Source: JAKFWF01 sp041745515 (lineage in GTDB: Bacteria > Pseudomonadota > Alphaproteobacteria > Rhizobiales > Hyphomicrobiaceae). Taken from it: 18,029 nt of DNA. Shown piece after piece: positions 6,545 to 16,684 of the stretch. The notes beneath the pieces are model-generated. The model was not told the origin of the DNA, ran no database searches, and worked only from the letters and a program-made list of their open reading frames with translations. The stretch's first letter is position 1. Every line of letters begins with the position of its first letter. A program made the position numbers and the translations under genes. Location of the stretch: positions 1 through 18,029 of the forward strand of contig JBGTIU010000169.1 in the NCBI GenBank assembly GCA_041745515.1, read 5' to 3'.

Positions 6545-7225
6545 TTATGTCCGGAACGGAAAATTGAAGCCGCGCAATAACTCCCGGGCTTCGTCATCAG
6601 AGCGCGCATTGGTGCACACGATCACGTCCATGCCCCAGATTTCGTCCACCTTGTCGTAGTCGATTTCGGGAAACACGATGTGCTCCTTGAGGCCGAGAGC
6701 GTAGTTGCCACGCCCATCGAAGCTTTTCGGATTCAACCCGCGAAAGTCCTTCACGCGCGGCAGCGCGATGGTGACCAGGCGGTCGAGAAATTCGTACATC
6801 CGATCGCCGCGCAACGTCACTTTTGCGCCGATCGTCATGCCCTCGCGCAACTTGTAGACGGCGATGGCCTTGCGCGCCCGGGTTTGGATCGGCTTCTGGC
6901 CGGAGATCAGCGCCAGATCGGCAGTGGCATTGTCGACCTTCTTGCGGTCGTTGACAGCTTCGCCGATGCCCATGTTGAGCACGATCTTTTCGAGACGCGG
7001 CACCTGCATGGCGTTCTTGTAACCGAACTTTTCGGTCATCAACGCGCGCACTTTGGCCTCATAGATAGACTTCATCCGCGGCCGATAATCCTTCGGACGC
7101 GCGAACGAGCGCGGCTCGCTGGCAGCAGCCGGTTTGGTGGCCTTCTGTGCTTTCTTCGCGGGCTTGCCCGCCGGAGGGGGGCCGCCGGGCTTTGCGCCCT
7201 TCTTTGTCTTGTCGTTGTCAGCCAT
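6545..7225 (-). CDS. rplE: 50S ribosomal protein L5 (uL5) with basic N-terminal extension
   Basis: L5 binds 5S rRNA in the central protuberance and contacts the P-site tRNA. The 226-residue protein is about 40 residues longer than the usual 180-187. The extra part is an N-terminal low-complexity segment rich in Lys, Ala and Pro (about residues 1-43), for example GPPPAGKPAKKAQKATKPAA. The conserved core starts near DYRPRMKSIYEAKVRALMTE and includes EKFGYKNAMQVPRLEKIVLN, MYEFLDRLVTIALPRVKDF and GNYALGLKEHIVFPEIDYDK. The next in-frame Met (51) falls inside the conserved core, and the ATG at 7225 is only 3 bases past the rplX stop. The extension is therefore probably translated. Confidence 0.96.
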   Translation of the reverse strand: MADNDKTKKGAKPGGPPPAGKPAKKAQKATKPAAASEPRSFARPKDYRPRMKSIYEAKVRALMTEKFGYKNAMQVPRLEKIVLNMGIGEAVNDRKKVDNATADLALISGQKPIQTRARKAIAVYKLREGMTIGAKVTLRGDRMYEFLDRLVTIALPRVKDFRGLNPKSFDGRGNYALGLKEHIVFPEIDYDKVDEIWGMDVIVCTNARSDDEARELLRGFNFPFRT

Positions 7226-7228
7226 GAC

Positions 7229-7558
7229 TTACTTCCTATCCGGAATGACTTCGCCCGAGCGTTTGGCATAACGGGTCTTCGTGCCGTCTCCGAGAATTCG
7301 GAAACCGACACGTGTCGGCTTGCCGTCCTTGGGATCCTCGATCGCGAGGTTCGACAGATTGATCGGGCCTTCCTTGGAGATGATGCCGCCCTCCGAGTTC
7401 TGCGCTGACGGCTTGGTGTGCCGGCGCACCATGTTGACGCCGCGCACACGCGCGCGGCCCTCGGAAGGCATCACAGCCAGAACCTCGCCTTGCTTGCCCT
7501 TGTCACGGCCCGCTAGAACGATGACGCGGTCGCCTTTCTTGATCTTGGCAGAGGCCAT
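7229..7558 (-). CDS. rplX: 50S ribosomal protein L24 (uL24)
   Basis: L24 is an assembly initiator protein of the 50S subunit located near the exit tunnel. The 109-residue protein has an N-terminal KOW motif (KKGDRVIVLAGRDKGKQGEV), then the conserved GVNMVRRHTKPSAQN segment and GGIISKEGPINLSNL. The ATG at 7558 overlaps the rplN stop by one base (TGATG). A GGAGG lies 7 bases upstream, whereas the adjacent GTG at 7561 would be too close to it. Translational coupling to rplN is likely. Confidence 0.97.
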   Translation of the reverse strand: MASAKIKKGDRVIVLAGRDKGKQGEVLAVMPSEGRARVRGVNMVRRHTKPSAQNSEGGIISKEGPINLSNLAIEDPKDGKPTRVGFRILGDGTKTRYAKRSGEVIPDRK

Positions 7559-7926
7559 CACAGCACCTCCGGCGCGAGCGAAACGATTTTCATCTGGTTC
7601 TTGACGCGAAGTTCGCGGGTGACCGGTCCGAAAATGCGGGTGCCGATCGGCTCGCCCTGCGGGTTGATCAGAACCGCAGCGTTACGGTCGAAACGGATCA
7701 GCGAGCCGTCCGGGCGACGCACGCCTTTGGCGGTGCGCACCACGATCGCCTTCATGACCTGCCCCTTCTTGACGCGACCGCGCGGTATCGCTTCCTTTAC
7801 CGAGACGACAATGACGTCGCCGATGGTGGCATAGCGCCGCTTGGAGCCGCCGAGCACCTTGATGCACTGGACGCGACGCGCGCCAGAATTATCGGCGACT
7901 TCGAGATTGGTCTCTACCTGGATCAT
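7558..7926 (-). CDS. rplN: 50S ribosomal protein L14 (uL14)
   Basis: L14 sits at the subunit interface and forms an intersubunit bridge. The 122-residue protein starts MIQVETNLEVADNSGARRVQ, the universal opening. It carries AIPRGRVKKGQVMKAIVVRT and ends with the MKIVSLAPEVL signature. The start at 7926 has an AAGGA site 8 bases upstream; an in-frame start at 7962 would add 12 non-conserved residues. This gene traditionally opens the spc operon. A 96-base gap from rpsQ carries a stable hairpin just before its ribosome binding site. Confidence 0.97.
   Translation of the reverse strand: MIQVETNLEVADNSGARRVQCIKVLGGSKRRYATIGDVIVVSVKEAIPRGRVKKGQVMKAIVVRTAKGVRRPDGSLIRFDRNAAVLINPQGEPIGTRIFGPVTRELRVKNQMKIVSLAPEVL
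7566..7570 (-). promoter_or_regulatory. Shine-Dalgarno site of rplX inside the end of rplN
   Basis: GGAGG on the minus strand lies 7 bases before the ATG at 7558 and only 4 bases before the GTG at 7561. It decides the rplX start in favour of ATG. The site is within the last codons of rplN, consistent with coupled translation of the overlapping pair. Confidence 0.75.
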
Positions 7927-7944
7927 TCGACCAGTCCTTGTGCT

Positions 7945-7965
7945 GGGCTGCCGTTTGGGCAACCC
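7945..7965 (-). promoter_or_regulatory. Intercistronic hairpin just upstream of the rplN ribosome binding site
   Basis: On the transcribed strand, GGGTTGCC and GGCAGCCC pair over eight positions (one G-U wobble) around the loop CAAAC. The rplN AAGGA site follows five bases later. No U-run is present, so it is not an obvious terminator. It lies at the S10/spc boundary, where an mRNA processing or translational control site would be plausible. The function is inferred only from position. Confidence 0.4.
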
Positions 7966-8022
7966 CGTCTCTACGTTTAATTTCCGATGTCCCGCGCGAT
8001 TTGCACCCGGAACCTCAACGAA

Positions 8023-8259
8023 TCACGCCTGTCTTGCGAGCGCGACCCACCGCTTGTTTTTCGAAATCGGCGCGCTCTCCTCGATGCGCACCTGATCGCC
8101 GACCTTGAACGTATTGGCCTCATCGTGCGCGTGATACTTCTTCGAGCGGCGCACGGTCTTGCGCAGCAGCGGATGGGTGTAGCGGCGTTCGACCTCGACG
8201 ACGATCGTCTTGGCGTTCTTGTCGGACACCACCGTGCCCTGCAGGATGCGCTTTGGCAT
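8023..8259 (-). CDS. rpsQ: 30S ribosomal protein S17 (uS17)
   Basis: S17 is a primary 16S rRNA-binding protein with an OB fold. The 78-residue protein starts MPKRILQGTVVSDKNAKTIV and contains VERRYTHPLLRKTVRRSKKY. It continues with HDEANTFKVGDQVRIEESAP and the KNKRW element, all family hallmarks. It lies 9 bases after rpmC and 96 bases before rplN. Length is slightly short of the 80-90 residues common in relatives but covers the full domain. Confidence 0.97.
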   Translation of the reverse strand: MPKRILQGTVVSDKNAKTIVVEVERRYTHPLLRKTVRRSKKYHAHDEANTFKVGDQVRIEESAPISKNKRWVALARQA

Positions 8260-8268
8260 GTCGTTTCC

Positions 8269-8478
8269 TTAGCCCTTGACCGACGCGGCGCCCGACTGCT
8301 TCTGGCGGGCGATTGTTTTGATCCGTGCAATGTCGCGGCGAACGGCCCGGACTCGCGATGTGTTCTCCAACTGGCCGGAAGCCCGCTGGAAGCGCAGATT
8401 GAACTGTTCTTTCTTGAGCGCGAGCAGCTGATCGTCCAGCTGGTCAAGCGTCAATTCGCGAACTTCGCCTGCCTTCAT
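8269..8478 (-). CDS. rpmC: 50S ribosomal protein L29 (uL29)
   Basis: L29 is a small helical protein near the exit tunnel and part of the docking site for trigger factor and SRP. The 69-residue protein has the two-helix hairpin pattern: TLDQLDDQLLALKKEQFNLR, then QLENTSRVRAVRRDIARIKT. Length is typical. It stands between rplP (45 bases) and rpsQ (9 bases) in standard S10 order. No unusual features were noticed. Confidence 0.97.
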   Translation of the reverse strand: MKAGEVRELTLDQLDDQLLALKKEQFNLRFQRASGQLENTSRVRAVRRDIARIKTIARQKQSGAASVKG

Positions 8479-8523
8479 TGTCCTGGTCCTTGATACTTCA
8501 TCTCAACGTCTCATGGTCGGCCA

Positions 8524-8934
8524 TCAAGCCATGCGAGTGACAACGCGGGTCTTGATCGGCAACTTGGCGGCGCCCAGCTCCAGCGCCTCTTTGGCAACCT
8601 GATCGGTGACGCCGTCGAGTTCGAACATGATCCGGCCGGGCTTGACGCGCGCCACCCAGAATTCCGGCGCGCCCTTGCCGGAACCCATGCGTACTTCCGC
8701 CGGCTTCGACGATACCGGCACGTCCGGAAAGATCCGGATCCACACGCGCCCGGCACGCTTCATGTGACGCGTGATGGCGCGGCGCGCCGCCTCGATCTGG
8801 CGCGCGGTCAGGCGTTCGGGGGCAACGGCCTTCAGGCCGTGGCTGCCGAAATTCAGCGTCGTCCCGCCCTTGGCCTTGCCATGGATCCGGCCCTTGTGGG
8901 CCTTGCGGAATTTTGTGCGCTTGGGCTGCATCAT
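8524..8934 (-). CDS. rplP: 50S ribosomal protein L16 (uL16)
   Basis: L16 is needed for 50S maturation and contacts tRNA in the A site. The protein is 136 residues if the first of two adjacent ATG codons (8934, 8931) is used. It starts MMQPKRTKFRKAHKGRIHGK and carries ARQIEAARRAITRHMKRAGR. The region WIRIFPDVPVSSKPAEVRMG and the stretch GSGKGAPEFWVARVKPGRIM are highly conserved in the family. The gene follows rpsC after 22 bases. The choice between the two Met codons cannot be made from sequence. Confidence 0.97.
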   Translation of the reverse strand: MMQPKRTKFRKAHKGRIHGKAKGGTTLNFGSHGLKAVAPERLTARQIEAARRAITRHMKRAGRVWIRIFPDVPVSSKPAEVRMGSGKGAPEFWVARVKPGRIMFELDGVTDQVAKEALELGAAKLPIKTRVVTRMA

Positions 8935-8956
8935 GGTCGTTAGTCCCTGACTTCAA

Positions 8957-9676
8957 TTACCCGCGATCGCCGCGATCGTCACGCCGGCGGCCGCCACCGC
9001 CGCCCTCCTGCATGTCGGTCATCTTCTTCTCGGACGCCATCGGATCATGCTCCATGATCTCGCCCTTGAAGATCCAGACCTTGATGCCGATCACGCCATA
9101 AGCGGTCATGGCAATGCCGTAGCCGAAATCGATATCGGCGCGCAGTGTGTGCAACGGCACCCGGCCTTCGCGGTACCACTCGGTGCGGGCAATCTCCGCG
9201 CCTCCGAGCCGGCCTGCGACGTTGATCCTTATCCCGAGCGCACCAAGCCGAAGCGCCGACTGCACCGAACGCTTCATCGCGCGGCGGAAGGCGATGCGCC
9301 GCTCGAGCTGTTGGGCAATGCCCTCCGCTACCAGCGTTGCATCGATTTCCGGCTTGCGGATCTCAACGATGTTCAAGTGCACTTCCGACGCCGTGAGCCG
9401 GGTGAGCTCGCTTCTGATCTTCTCGATGTCGGCACCCTTCTTGCCGATCAGCACGCCGGGACGCGCCGAGTAGACCGTGACGCGGCATTTCTTGTGCGGC
9501 CGTTCGATCACGACCTTCGAGATGCCGGCCGTGCGCTGCTGTTTCAGGATTTGCTTGCGGATGGCTATGTCTTCGTGCAGCAGGCGACCGTACTCGCGAC
9601 GACCGGCGAACCAGCGGCTGTCCCAGGTGCGATTGATGCCGACGCGCAGGCCGACCGGATTGACCTTGTGACCCAT
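8957..9676 (-). CDS. rpsC: 30S ribosomal protein S3 (uS3)
   Basis: S3 lines the mRNA entry channel of the 30S subunit and contributes to helicase activity. The 239-residue protein starts MGHKVNPVGLRVGINRTWDS. It has a type-II KH domain with the loop IGKKGADI at residues 77-84 and the C-terminal S3 domain with AIAQQLERRIAFRRAMKRSV. The tail is glycine/arginine-rich (GGGGGRRRDDRGDRG), common in alphaproteobacterial S3. It follows rplV after 4 bases. Confidence 0.98.
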   Translation of the reverse strand: MGHKVNPVGLRVGINRTWDSRWFAGRREYGRLLHEDIAIRKQILKQQRTAGISKVVIERPHKKCRVTVYSARPGVLIGKKGADIEKIRSELTRLTASEVHLNIVEIRKPEIDATLVAEGIAQQLERRIAFRRAMKRSVQSALRLGALGIRINVAGRLGGAEIARTEWYREGRVPLHTLRADIDFGYGIAMTAYGVIGIKVWIFKGEIMEHDPMASEKKMTDMQEGGGGGRRRDDRGDRG

Positions 9677-9680
9677 CGGA

Positions 9681-10073
9681 TTAGGCGTCCTTCTCGACGG
9701 CTGGCTTGATTTCCCGGACGATGACGGTGATCTGCGAGAACGGTTTCATGATCGCGCCCATGCGGCCGCGGCCACGCGGGTGCATCCGCTTCATCACGAG
9801 GTTCTTGCCGACGTGCGCTTCGGCAACGACGAGGTCGTCGACATCGAGGCCGTGATTGTTCTCGGCGTTGGCGACCGCCGACATCACGACTTTGCGCACA
9901 TCATCGGCGATCCGCTTGCGCGAGAACTCTAGGTCGGCCATCGCCTGGTTGACCTTCTTGCCACGGATCAGACCGGCAACAAGATTGAGCTTCTGCGGCG
10001 AAACCCGAAGGTTCTTGGCCACGGCTTGCGCTTCCGTTTCGCTCAGGCTGCGTTCGCGTTTGGGCTTGCCCAT
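9681..10073 (-). CDS. rplV: 50S ribosomal protein L22 (uL22)
   Basis: L22 is an early 50S assembly protein whose long beta-hairpin lines the exit tunnel. The 130-residue protein has the conserved NLRVSPQKLNLVAGLIRGKK near the N-terminus and SAVANAENNHGLDVDDLVVA in the middle. The tunnel hairpin region is RMHPRGRGRMGAIMKPFSQI. I see no length change in that hairpin of the kind linked to macrolide resistance. The gene lies between rpsS (17 bases) and rpsC (4 bases). Confidence 0.97.
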   Translation of the reverse strand: MGKPKRERSLSETEAQAVAKNLRVSPQKLNLVAGLIRGKKVNQAMADLEFSRKRIADDVRKVVMSAVANAENNHGLDVDDLVVAEAHVGKNLVMKRMHPRGRGRMGAIMKPFSQITVIVREIKPAVEKDA

Positions 10074-10090
10074 GGGTGTCTATCAGCCTC

Positions 10091-10369
10091 TCACTTCCTG
10101 ACGGCTTTCTTGTCGCCGCTGTGCCCGGAAAACGTCCGGGTGGGCGAGAATTCGCCGAACTTCATGCCGATCATGTCTTCCGACACGTTGACCGGGATAT
10201 GCTTGTGACCGTTGTAGACGCCGAACGTCAGACCGACGAACTGCGGCAGCACGGTCGACCGGCGACTCCAGATCTTGATCACTTCGTTCCGCCCCGATGC
10301 GCGCACCTTCTCGGCTTTCTTGAGAAGATAGCCGTCGATGAACGGGCCTTTCCAAACTGAACGTGTCAC
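10091..10369 (-). CDS. rpsS: 30S ribosomal protein S19 (uS19), GTG start
   Basis: S19 forms a complex with S13 in the 30S head and contacts intersubunit bridges. The 92-residue protein starts MTRSVWKGPFIDGYLLKKAE and has the diagnostic FGVYNGHKHIPVNVSEDMIG, then GEFSPTRTFSGHSGDKK. The initiation codon is GTG (10369-10367), with AGGAG about 9 bases upstream. Spacing is 24 bases from rplB and 17 to rplV. Length is exactly the family norm. Confidence 0.98.
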   Translation of the reverse strand: MTRSVWKGPFIDGYLLKKAEKVRASGRNEVIKIWSRRSTVLPQFVGLTFGVYNGHKHIPVNVSEDMIGMKFGEFSPTRTFSGHSGDKKAVRK

Positions 10370-10393
10370 GAGTTGAACTCCTGAAGCGTGCCG

Positions 10394-11215
10394 TTATTTC
10401 TTGGCCTGACGGCCGCGAATGATGAATTTGTCGGTCGATTTGTTCTTGCGGGTCTTGAAGCCCTTGGTTGGTTGTCCCCACGGCGTCGTCCAGTGCTTGC
10501 CACCCTTGGTGCGGCCACCGTTCGGATGGTCGACCGGATTCATGGCAATCGAGCGCACCGTCGAGCGCGTGCCCTTCCAGCGCGTGCGGCCGGCCTTGCC
10601 GACGACCTGGTTCGAGTGGTCTGGGTTGGAGACGGCACCGATCGAGGCCATGCATTCGGCGCGGACACGGCGGGTTTCGCCGGAATTGAGCTTCAGGATC
10701 GCCCAGCCGCTGTCGCGGCCGACGAGCTGAACATACGAACCGGCGGAGCGTGCCAGCTGGCCGCCGCGGCCTGCCTTCAGCTCGACGTTGTGGACGATGG
10801 TGCCGATCGGCATGCCGGCGAGCGGCATGGCATTGCCCGGTTTCACGTCGACCTTCTCGCCGGACACCACGGCGTCGCCGACCGCAAGACGCTGCGGCGC
10901 CAGAATGTAGGACAGCTCACCGTCCGCGTACTTCACCAGCGCGATGAAAGCGGTGCGATTTGGGTCGTATTCGAGACGCTCGACCGTCGCCGGCATATCG
11001 TGCTTGCGCCGGCGGAAGTCGACCAGGCGATAGCTCTGCTTGTGACCGCCACCGATGTGCCGCATGGTGATGCGTCCGTCGGTATTGCGACCGCCGGTCT
11101 TGCTCTTGCCTTCGACCAACACCTTGACCGGGCCGCCCTTCCAAAGGCCGCTGCGATCGATCTGCACCAGATGGCGCAAGCTCGGGGTCGTTGGACGGAA
11201 TGTCTTCAGTGCCAT
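10394..11215 (-). CDS. rplB: 50S ribosomal protein L2 (uL2), divergent C-terminal loop
   Basis: L2 is among the most conserved 50S proteins and supports subunit joining and peptidyl transfer. The 273-residue protein has the N-terminal OB region (MALKTFRPTTPSLRHLVQID, GGGHKQSYRLVDF), the SH3-like region (ERLEYDPNRTAFIALVKY, GGQLARSAGSYVQLVG) and the C-terminal AMNPVDHPNGG and DKFIIRGR. In the usual family sequence the segment reads DHPHGGGEGR. Here it reads DHPNGGR, so one His is Asn (position 232) and the glycine-rich turn is about three residues shorter. The functionally important Asp229 and His230 (Met-1 numbering) remain. No frameshift is evident on either side. Confidence 0.97.
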   Translation of the reverse strand: MALKTFRPTTPSLRHLVQIDRSGLWKGGPVKVLVEGKSKTGGRNTDGRITMRHIGGGHKQSYRLVDFRRRKHDMPATVERLEYDPNRTAFIALVKYADGELSYILAPQRLAVGDAVVSGEKVDVKPGNAMPLAGMPIGTIVHNVELKAGRGGQLARSAGSYVQLVGRDSGWAILKLNSGETRRVRAECMASIGAVSNPDHSNQVVGKAGRTRWKGTRSTVRSIAMNPVDHPNGGRTKGGKHWTTPWGQPTKGFKTRKNKSTDKFIIRGRQAKK

Positions 11216-11247
11216 GGCTCTTTACCCTGGATCGCCCTAAGTCGCCT

Positions 11248-11541
11248 CTAAAGGCCCGTTGTCACGTCGATCGAATGCCCGGCCTCGAGCGTGACAACAG
11301 CCTTCTTCACATCGCTCTGCAGCGCGCGCATACCGCGGAACTGTTTCAGTTTGCCCTTGCGGACCAGTGTGTTGACGGCCCTGACCTTGACGTTGAACAG
11401 TTGTTCGACGGCTGCTTTGATGTCGGTCTTGGACGCGTCCGGGCGGACCCGGAACACAACCTGATTGTACTCCGAAGCCATCGTCGCCTTTTCGGTGATC
11501 ACCGGCGCGATGATGATGTCGTAGGATTTCAGCTTGTTCAT
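11248..11541 (-). CDS. rplW: 50S ribosomal protein L23 (uL23)
   Basis: L23 sits at the tunnel exit and is the main docking site for trigger factor and SRP. The 97-residue protein carries the signature IIIAPVITEKATMASEYNQV near its N-terminus. It continues with DIKAAVEQLFNVKVRAVNTL and GKLKQFRGMRA, as in other L23 proteins. Its ATG overlaps the rplD stop by four bases (ATGA), implying translational coupling. rplB follows after 32 bases. Confidence 0.97.
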   Translation of the reverse strand: MNKLKSYDIIIAPVITEKATMASEYNQVVFRVRPDASKTDIKAAVEQLFNVKVRAVNTLVRKGKLKQFRGMRALQSDVKKAVVTLEAGHSIDVTTGL

Positions 11542-12158
11542 TTGAACCGCGCCTCCAGCGCCTCGATGGCCGCCTTGGTCAGCACCAGCTTCTTGCGGCG
11601 CAGGATGTCGTAGACGTTGATGCCCTGCACCGGCAGCACATCGATGTTCGGCAGGTTGCGAGCTGCGCGAGCGAACTGCACATCGAGTTCGGCGCCGTCG
11701 ATAATCAACGCATTGTTCAGCTGCAGCTTGCTGAAGTTCTGGCGCATATCGCTAGTCTTGCCGGTGGCGGACATTGCCGCGTCAAGCACGACAATCTCAC
11801 CGGCCTTGGCTTTGGCCGACAGGGCGTGGCGCAACGCGAGGGCACGAACCTTCTTCGTCAGGCCGATAGCGTGGCTGCGCGGTTTGGGACCGAACGCCTT
11901 GCCGCCGCCGCGCCATTGCGGCACCGACTTGTCGCCATGTCGGGCGCTGCCGGTGCCCTTCTGCTTGTACATCTTCTTGCCGGTCACGTGCACTTCCGAG
12001 CGATCCTGCGTGTGATGCGTGCCGGCCATGCGCTTCAACAGCTGCCAGCGCACCATGCGATGAATCAGATCCGGGCGCGGCTCAAGCCCGTAAATCGCAT
12101 CGGACAGTTCAACTGTGCCGGCGGCCGTGCTGTCGAGCGTCGTTACGTTTGCCTGCAT
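11538..12158 (-). CDS. rplD: 50S ribosomal protein L4 (uL4)
   Basis: L4 has a globular rRNA-binding domain and a long loop reaching the exit tunnel. In Escherichia coli it also represses the S10 operon. The 206-residue protein shows the loop region MYKQKGTGSARHGDKSVPQW and GGGKAFGPKPRSHAI. The globular part continues with KKVRALALRHALSAKAKAGE and the segment DVLPVQGINVYDILRRKKLV. The ATG is 5 bases after rplC; the stop overlaps rplW. I did not find a recognisable L4-responsive leader upstream of rpsJ. Confidence 0.97.
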   Translation of the reverse strand: MQANVTTLDSTAAGTVELSDAIYGLEPRPDLIHRMVRWQLLKRMAGTHHTQDRSEVHVTGKKMYKQKGTGSARHGDKSVPQWRGGGKAFGPKPRSHAIGLTKKVRALALRHALSAKAKAGEIVVLDAAMSATGKTSDMRQNFSKLQLNNALIIDGAELDVQFARAARNLPNIDVLPVQGINVYDILRRKKLVLTKAAIEALEARFK

Positions 12159-12163
12159 GGCGC

Positions 12164-12862
12164 CTACTCCTTCGCCACGGCGGCAATCGCCGGTTTGAAC
12201 TTGCCGGGCTTCGGGGCGTCCTTCGGCAACGGCTTCTTTATGGCGTCGCGAATCAGGACCCAGCCGCCCTTGTTTCCTGGAACCGCACCCTTGATCATGA
12301 CCAGCCCGCGCGCGACATCGGTTTTCACGACCTGCAGGTTCTGCGTCGTGACCCGCATGTTGCCCATGTTGCCGGCCATCTTCTTGCCCTTGAACACCTT
12401 GCCGGGGTCCTGCCGCTGACCGGTCGAGCCGTGACTGCGGTGACTGATCGACACGCCGTGCGTGGCGCGCAGCCCGGAAAAGTTCCAGCGTTTCATCGGG
12501 CCGGCCATGCCCTTGCCCTGATTGGTGCCGGTCACGTCGACGAGCTGGCCGGTAACGAAGTGGTCGACGGTCAACTCGGCGCCGACTTCGATCAGGTTGT
12601 CCGGGCTGACCCGAAACTCGACGACCTTGCGCTTCGGCTCGACGTTGGCGACCGCGAAGTGCTGCCGCTCCGCCTTGCTGACGTGCGTAGGTTTGCGCGA
12701 GCCGACGCCGAGTTGAAGGGCGACGTAGCCGTTACTGTCATCGGTGCGCTGCGCGACAACCTGACAGTTGTCGACCTTGAGCACCGTCACCGGGATATGC
12801 TCGCCGCCATCCGTGAAGATGCGGGTCATCCCGACTTTCTGAGCGACTAATCCTGACCGCAT
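12164..12862 (-). CDS. rplC: 50S ribosomal protein L3 (uL3)
   Basis: L3 is an assembly-initiating 50S protein reaching toward the peptidyl transferase centre. The 232-residue protein starts MRSGLVAQKVGMTRIFTDGG. It has the conserved GTNQGKGMAGPMKRWNFSGL and STGQRQDPGKVFKGKKMAGN segments. Gln149 in the latter corresponds to the residue methylated by PrmB in Escherichia coli. The C-terminus has a Lys/Pro/Ala-rich tail. The ATG has a GAGGGA site just upstream. The 94-base gap to rpsJ is filled almost entirely by a large inverted repeat. Confidence 0.97.
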   Translation of the reverse strand: MRSGLVAQKVGMTRIFTDGGEHIPVTVLKVDNCQVVAQRTDDSNGYVALQLGVGSRKPTHVSKAERQHFAVANVEPKRKVVEFRVSPDNLIEVGAELTVDHFVTGQLVDVTGTNQGKGMAGPMKRWNFSGLRATHGVSISHRSHGSTGQRQDPGKVFKGKKMAGNMGNMRVTTQNLQVVKTDVARGLVMIKGAVPGNKGGWVLIRDAIKKPLPKDAPKPGKFKPAIAAVAKE

Positions 12863-12876
12863 GGGTCCCTCGTATT

Positions 12877-12955
12877 AGGCAGTGGGCAGTCGGCAATAGG
12901 CAGTAGGTTCACAGTAGGTCTGGGCACACGCCCTACTGCCAACTGCCCACTGCCT
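12877..12955. repeat. Heptamer-built inverted repeat between rpsJ and rplC
   Basis: The left arm (12877-12906) is made of four tandem copies of a GGCAGTN heptamer (GTG, GTC, ATA and GTA endings). The right arm (12933-12955) is the reverse complement of three such units. Aligned, the arms match over 23 positions with one mismatch, which is a G-U wobble in the transcript, plus one extra 7-base unit in the left arm. A further partial copy, CAGTAGG, lies at 12912-12918 in the loop and could pair instead. The hairpin begins one base after the rpsJ stop and ends 14 bases before the rplC ATG, leaving only the ribosome binding site free. Similar GGCAGTN repeats occur, as I recall, in Bradyrhizobium-like genomes. 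Confidence 0.85.
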
Positions 12956-12956
12956 C

Positions 12957-13265
12957 CTAAAGCTTGATTTCCACATCCACGCCGGCCGCAAGGTCGAGCT
13001 TCATCAGCGCGTCCACCGTCTGCGGCGTGGGGTCCACGATATCCAAAAGCCGCTTGTGCGTACGCATCTCGAACTGCTCACGGCTCTTCTTGTCGACATG
13101 CGGAGATCGGTTGACGGTAAACCGCTCGATCCGCGTCGGCAGCGGGATCGGACCGCGCACTTCCGCACCCGTGCGTTTTGCCGTGTTGACGATCTCGCGT
13201 GTCGACGCATCGAGTATTCGATGGTCGAACGCTTTGAGCCGAATGCGTATATTCTGGCCGTTCAT
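12957..13265 (-). CDS. rpsJ: 30S ribosomal protein S10 (uS10)
   Basis: S10 is a 30S head protein and, as NusE, also part of transcription antitermination complexes. The 102-residue protein starts MNGQNIRIRLKAFDHRILDA. It has TAKRTGAEVRGPIPLPTRIE and the loop region FTVNRSPHVDKKSREQFEMR, all diagnostic. Its length is standard. The gene lies 70 bases downstream of tuf. The stop codon TAG at 12959-12957 is followed one base later by the large inverted repeat. Confidence 0.98.
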   Translation of the reverse strand: MNGQNIRIRLKAFDHRILDASTREIVNTAKRTGAEVRGPIPLPTRIERFTVNRSPHVDKKSREQFEMRTHKRLLDIVDPTPQTVDALMKLDLAAGVDVEIKL

Positions 13266-13335
13266 GGCAGCAAACTCACTATTGCAGTGGCGAGCGGCCG
13301 GGGCCGGATGGCCCGATGCTCAACACAGTGGTGTC

Positions 13336-14526
<1,191 letters not shown>

Positions 14527-14583
14527 GGGAGGCTCTCCTCAGTTCAACTCGGGTTATCTGATCTCAGCTTTGCTTCTACCTGA

Positions 14584-16662
<2,079 letters not shown>

Positions 16663-16684
16663 GGCTCGAGCCTCCGAACTTCTA

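Noticed and set aside
6545..7225. S8 autoregulatory target at the rplE start as in Escherichia coli
   Set aside because: I could not see a helix-21 mimic by eye near the rplE start. A covariance or structure search would be needed, so no feature is claimed.
10388..11251. Plus-strand open frame (287 codons) antisense to rplB
   Set aside because: It mirrors rplB almost end to end and shows the Asp/Val/Leu/Arg-rich composition expected of an antisense frame in GC-rich DNA.
12877..12955. CRISPR-like array
   Set aside because: The GGCAGTN units are contiguous heptamers without spacers, arranged as an inverted repeat, and no cas genes are present.
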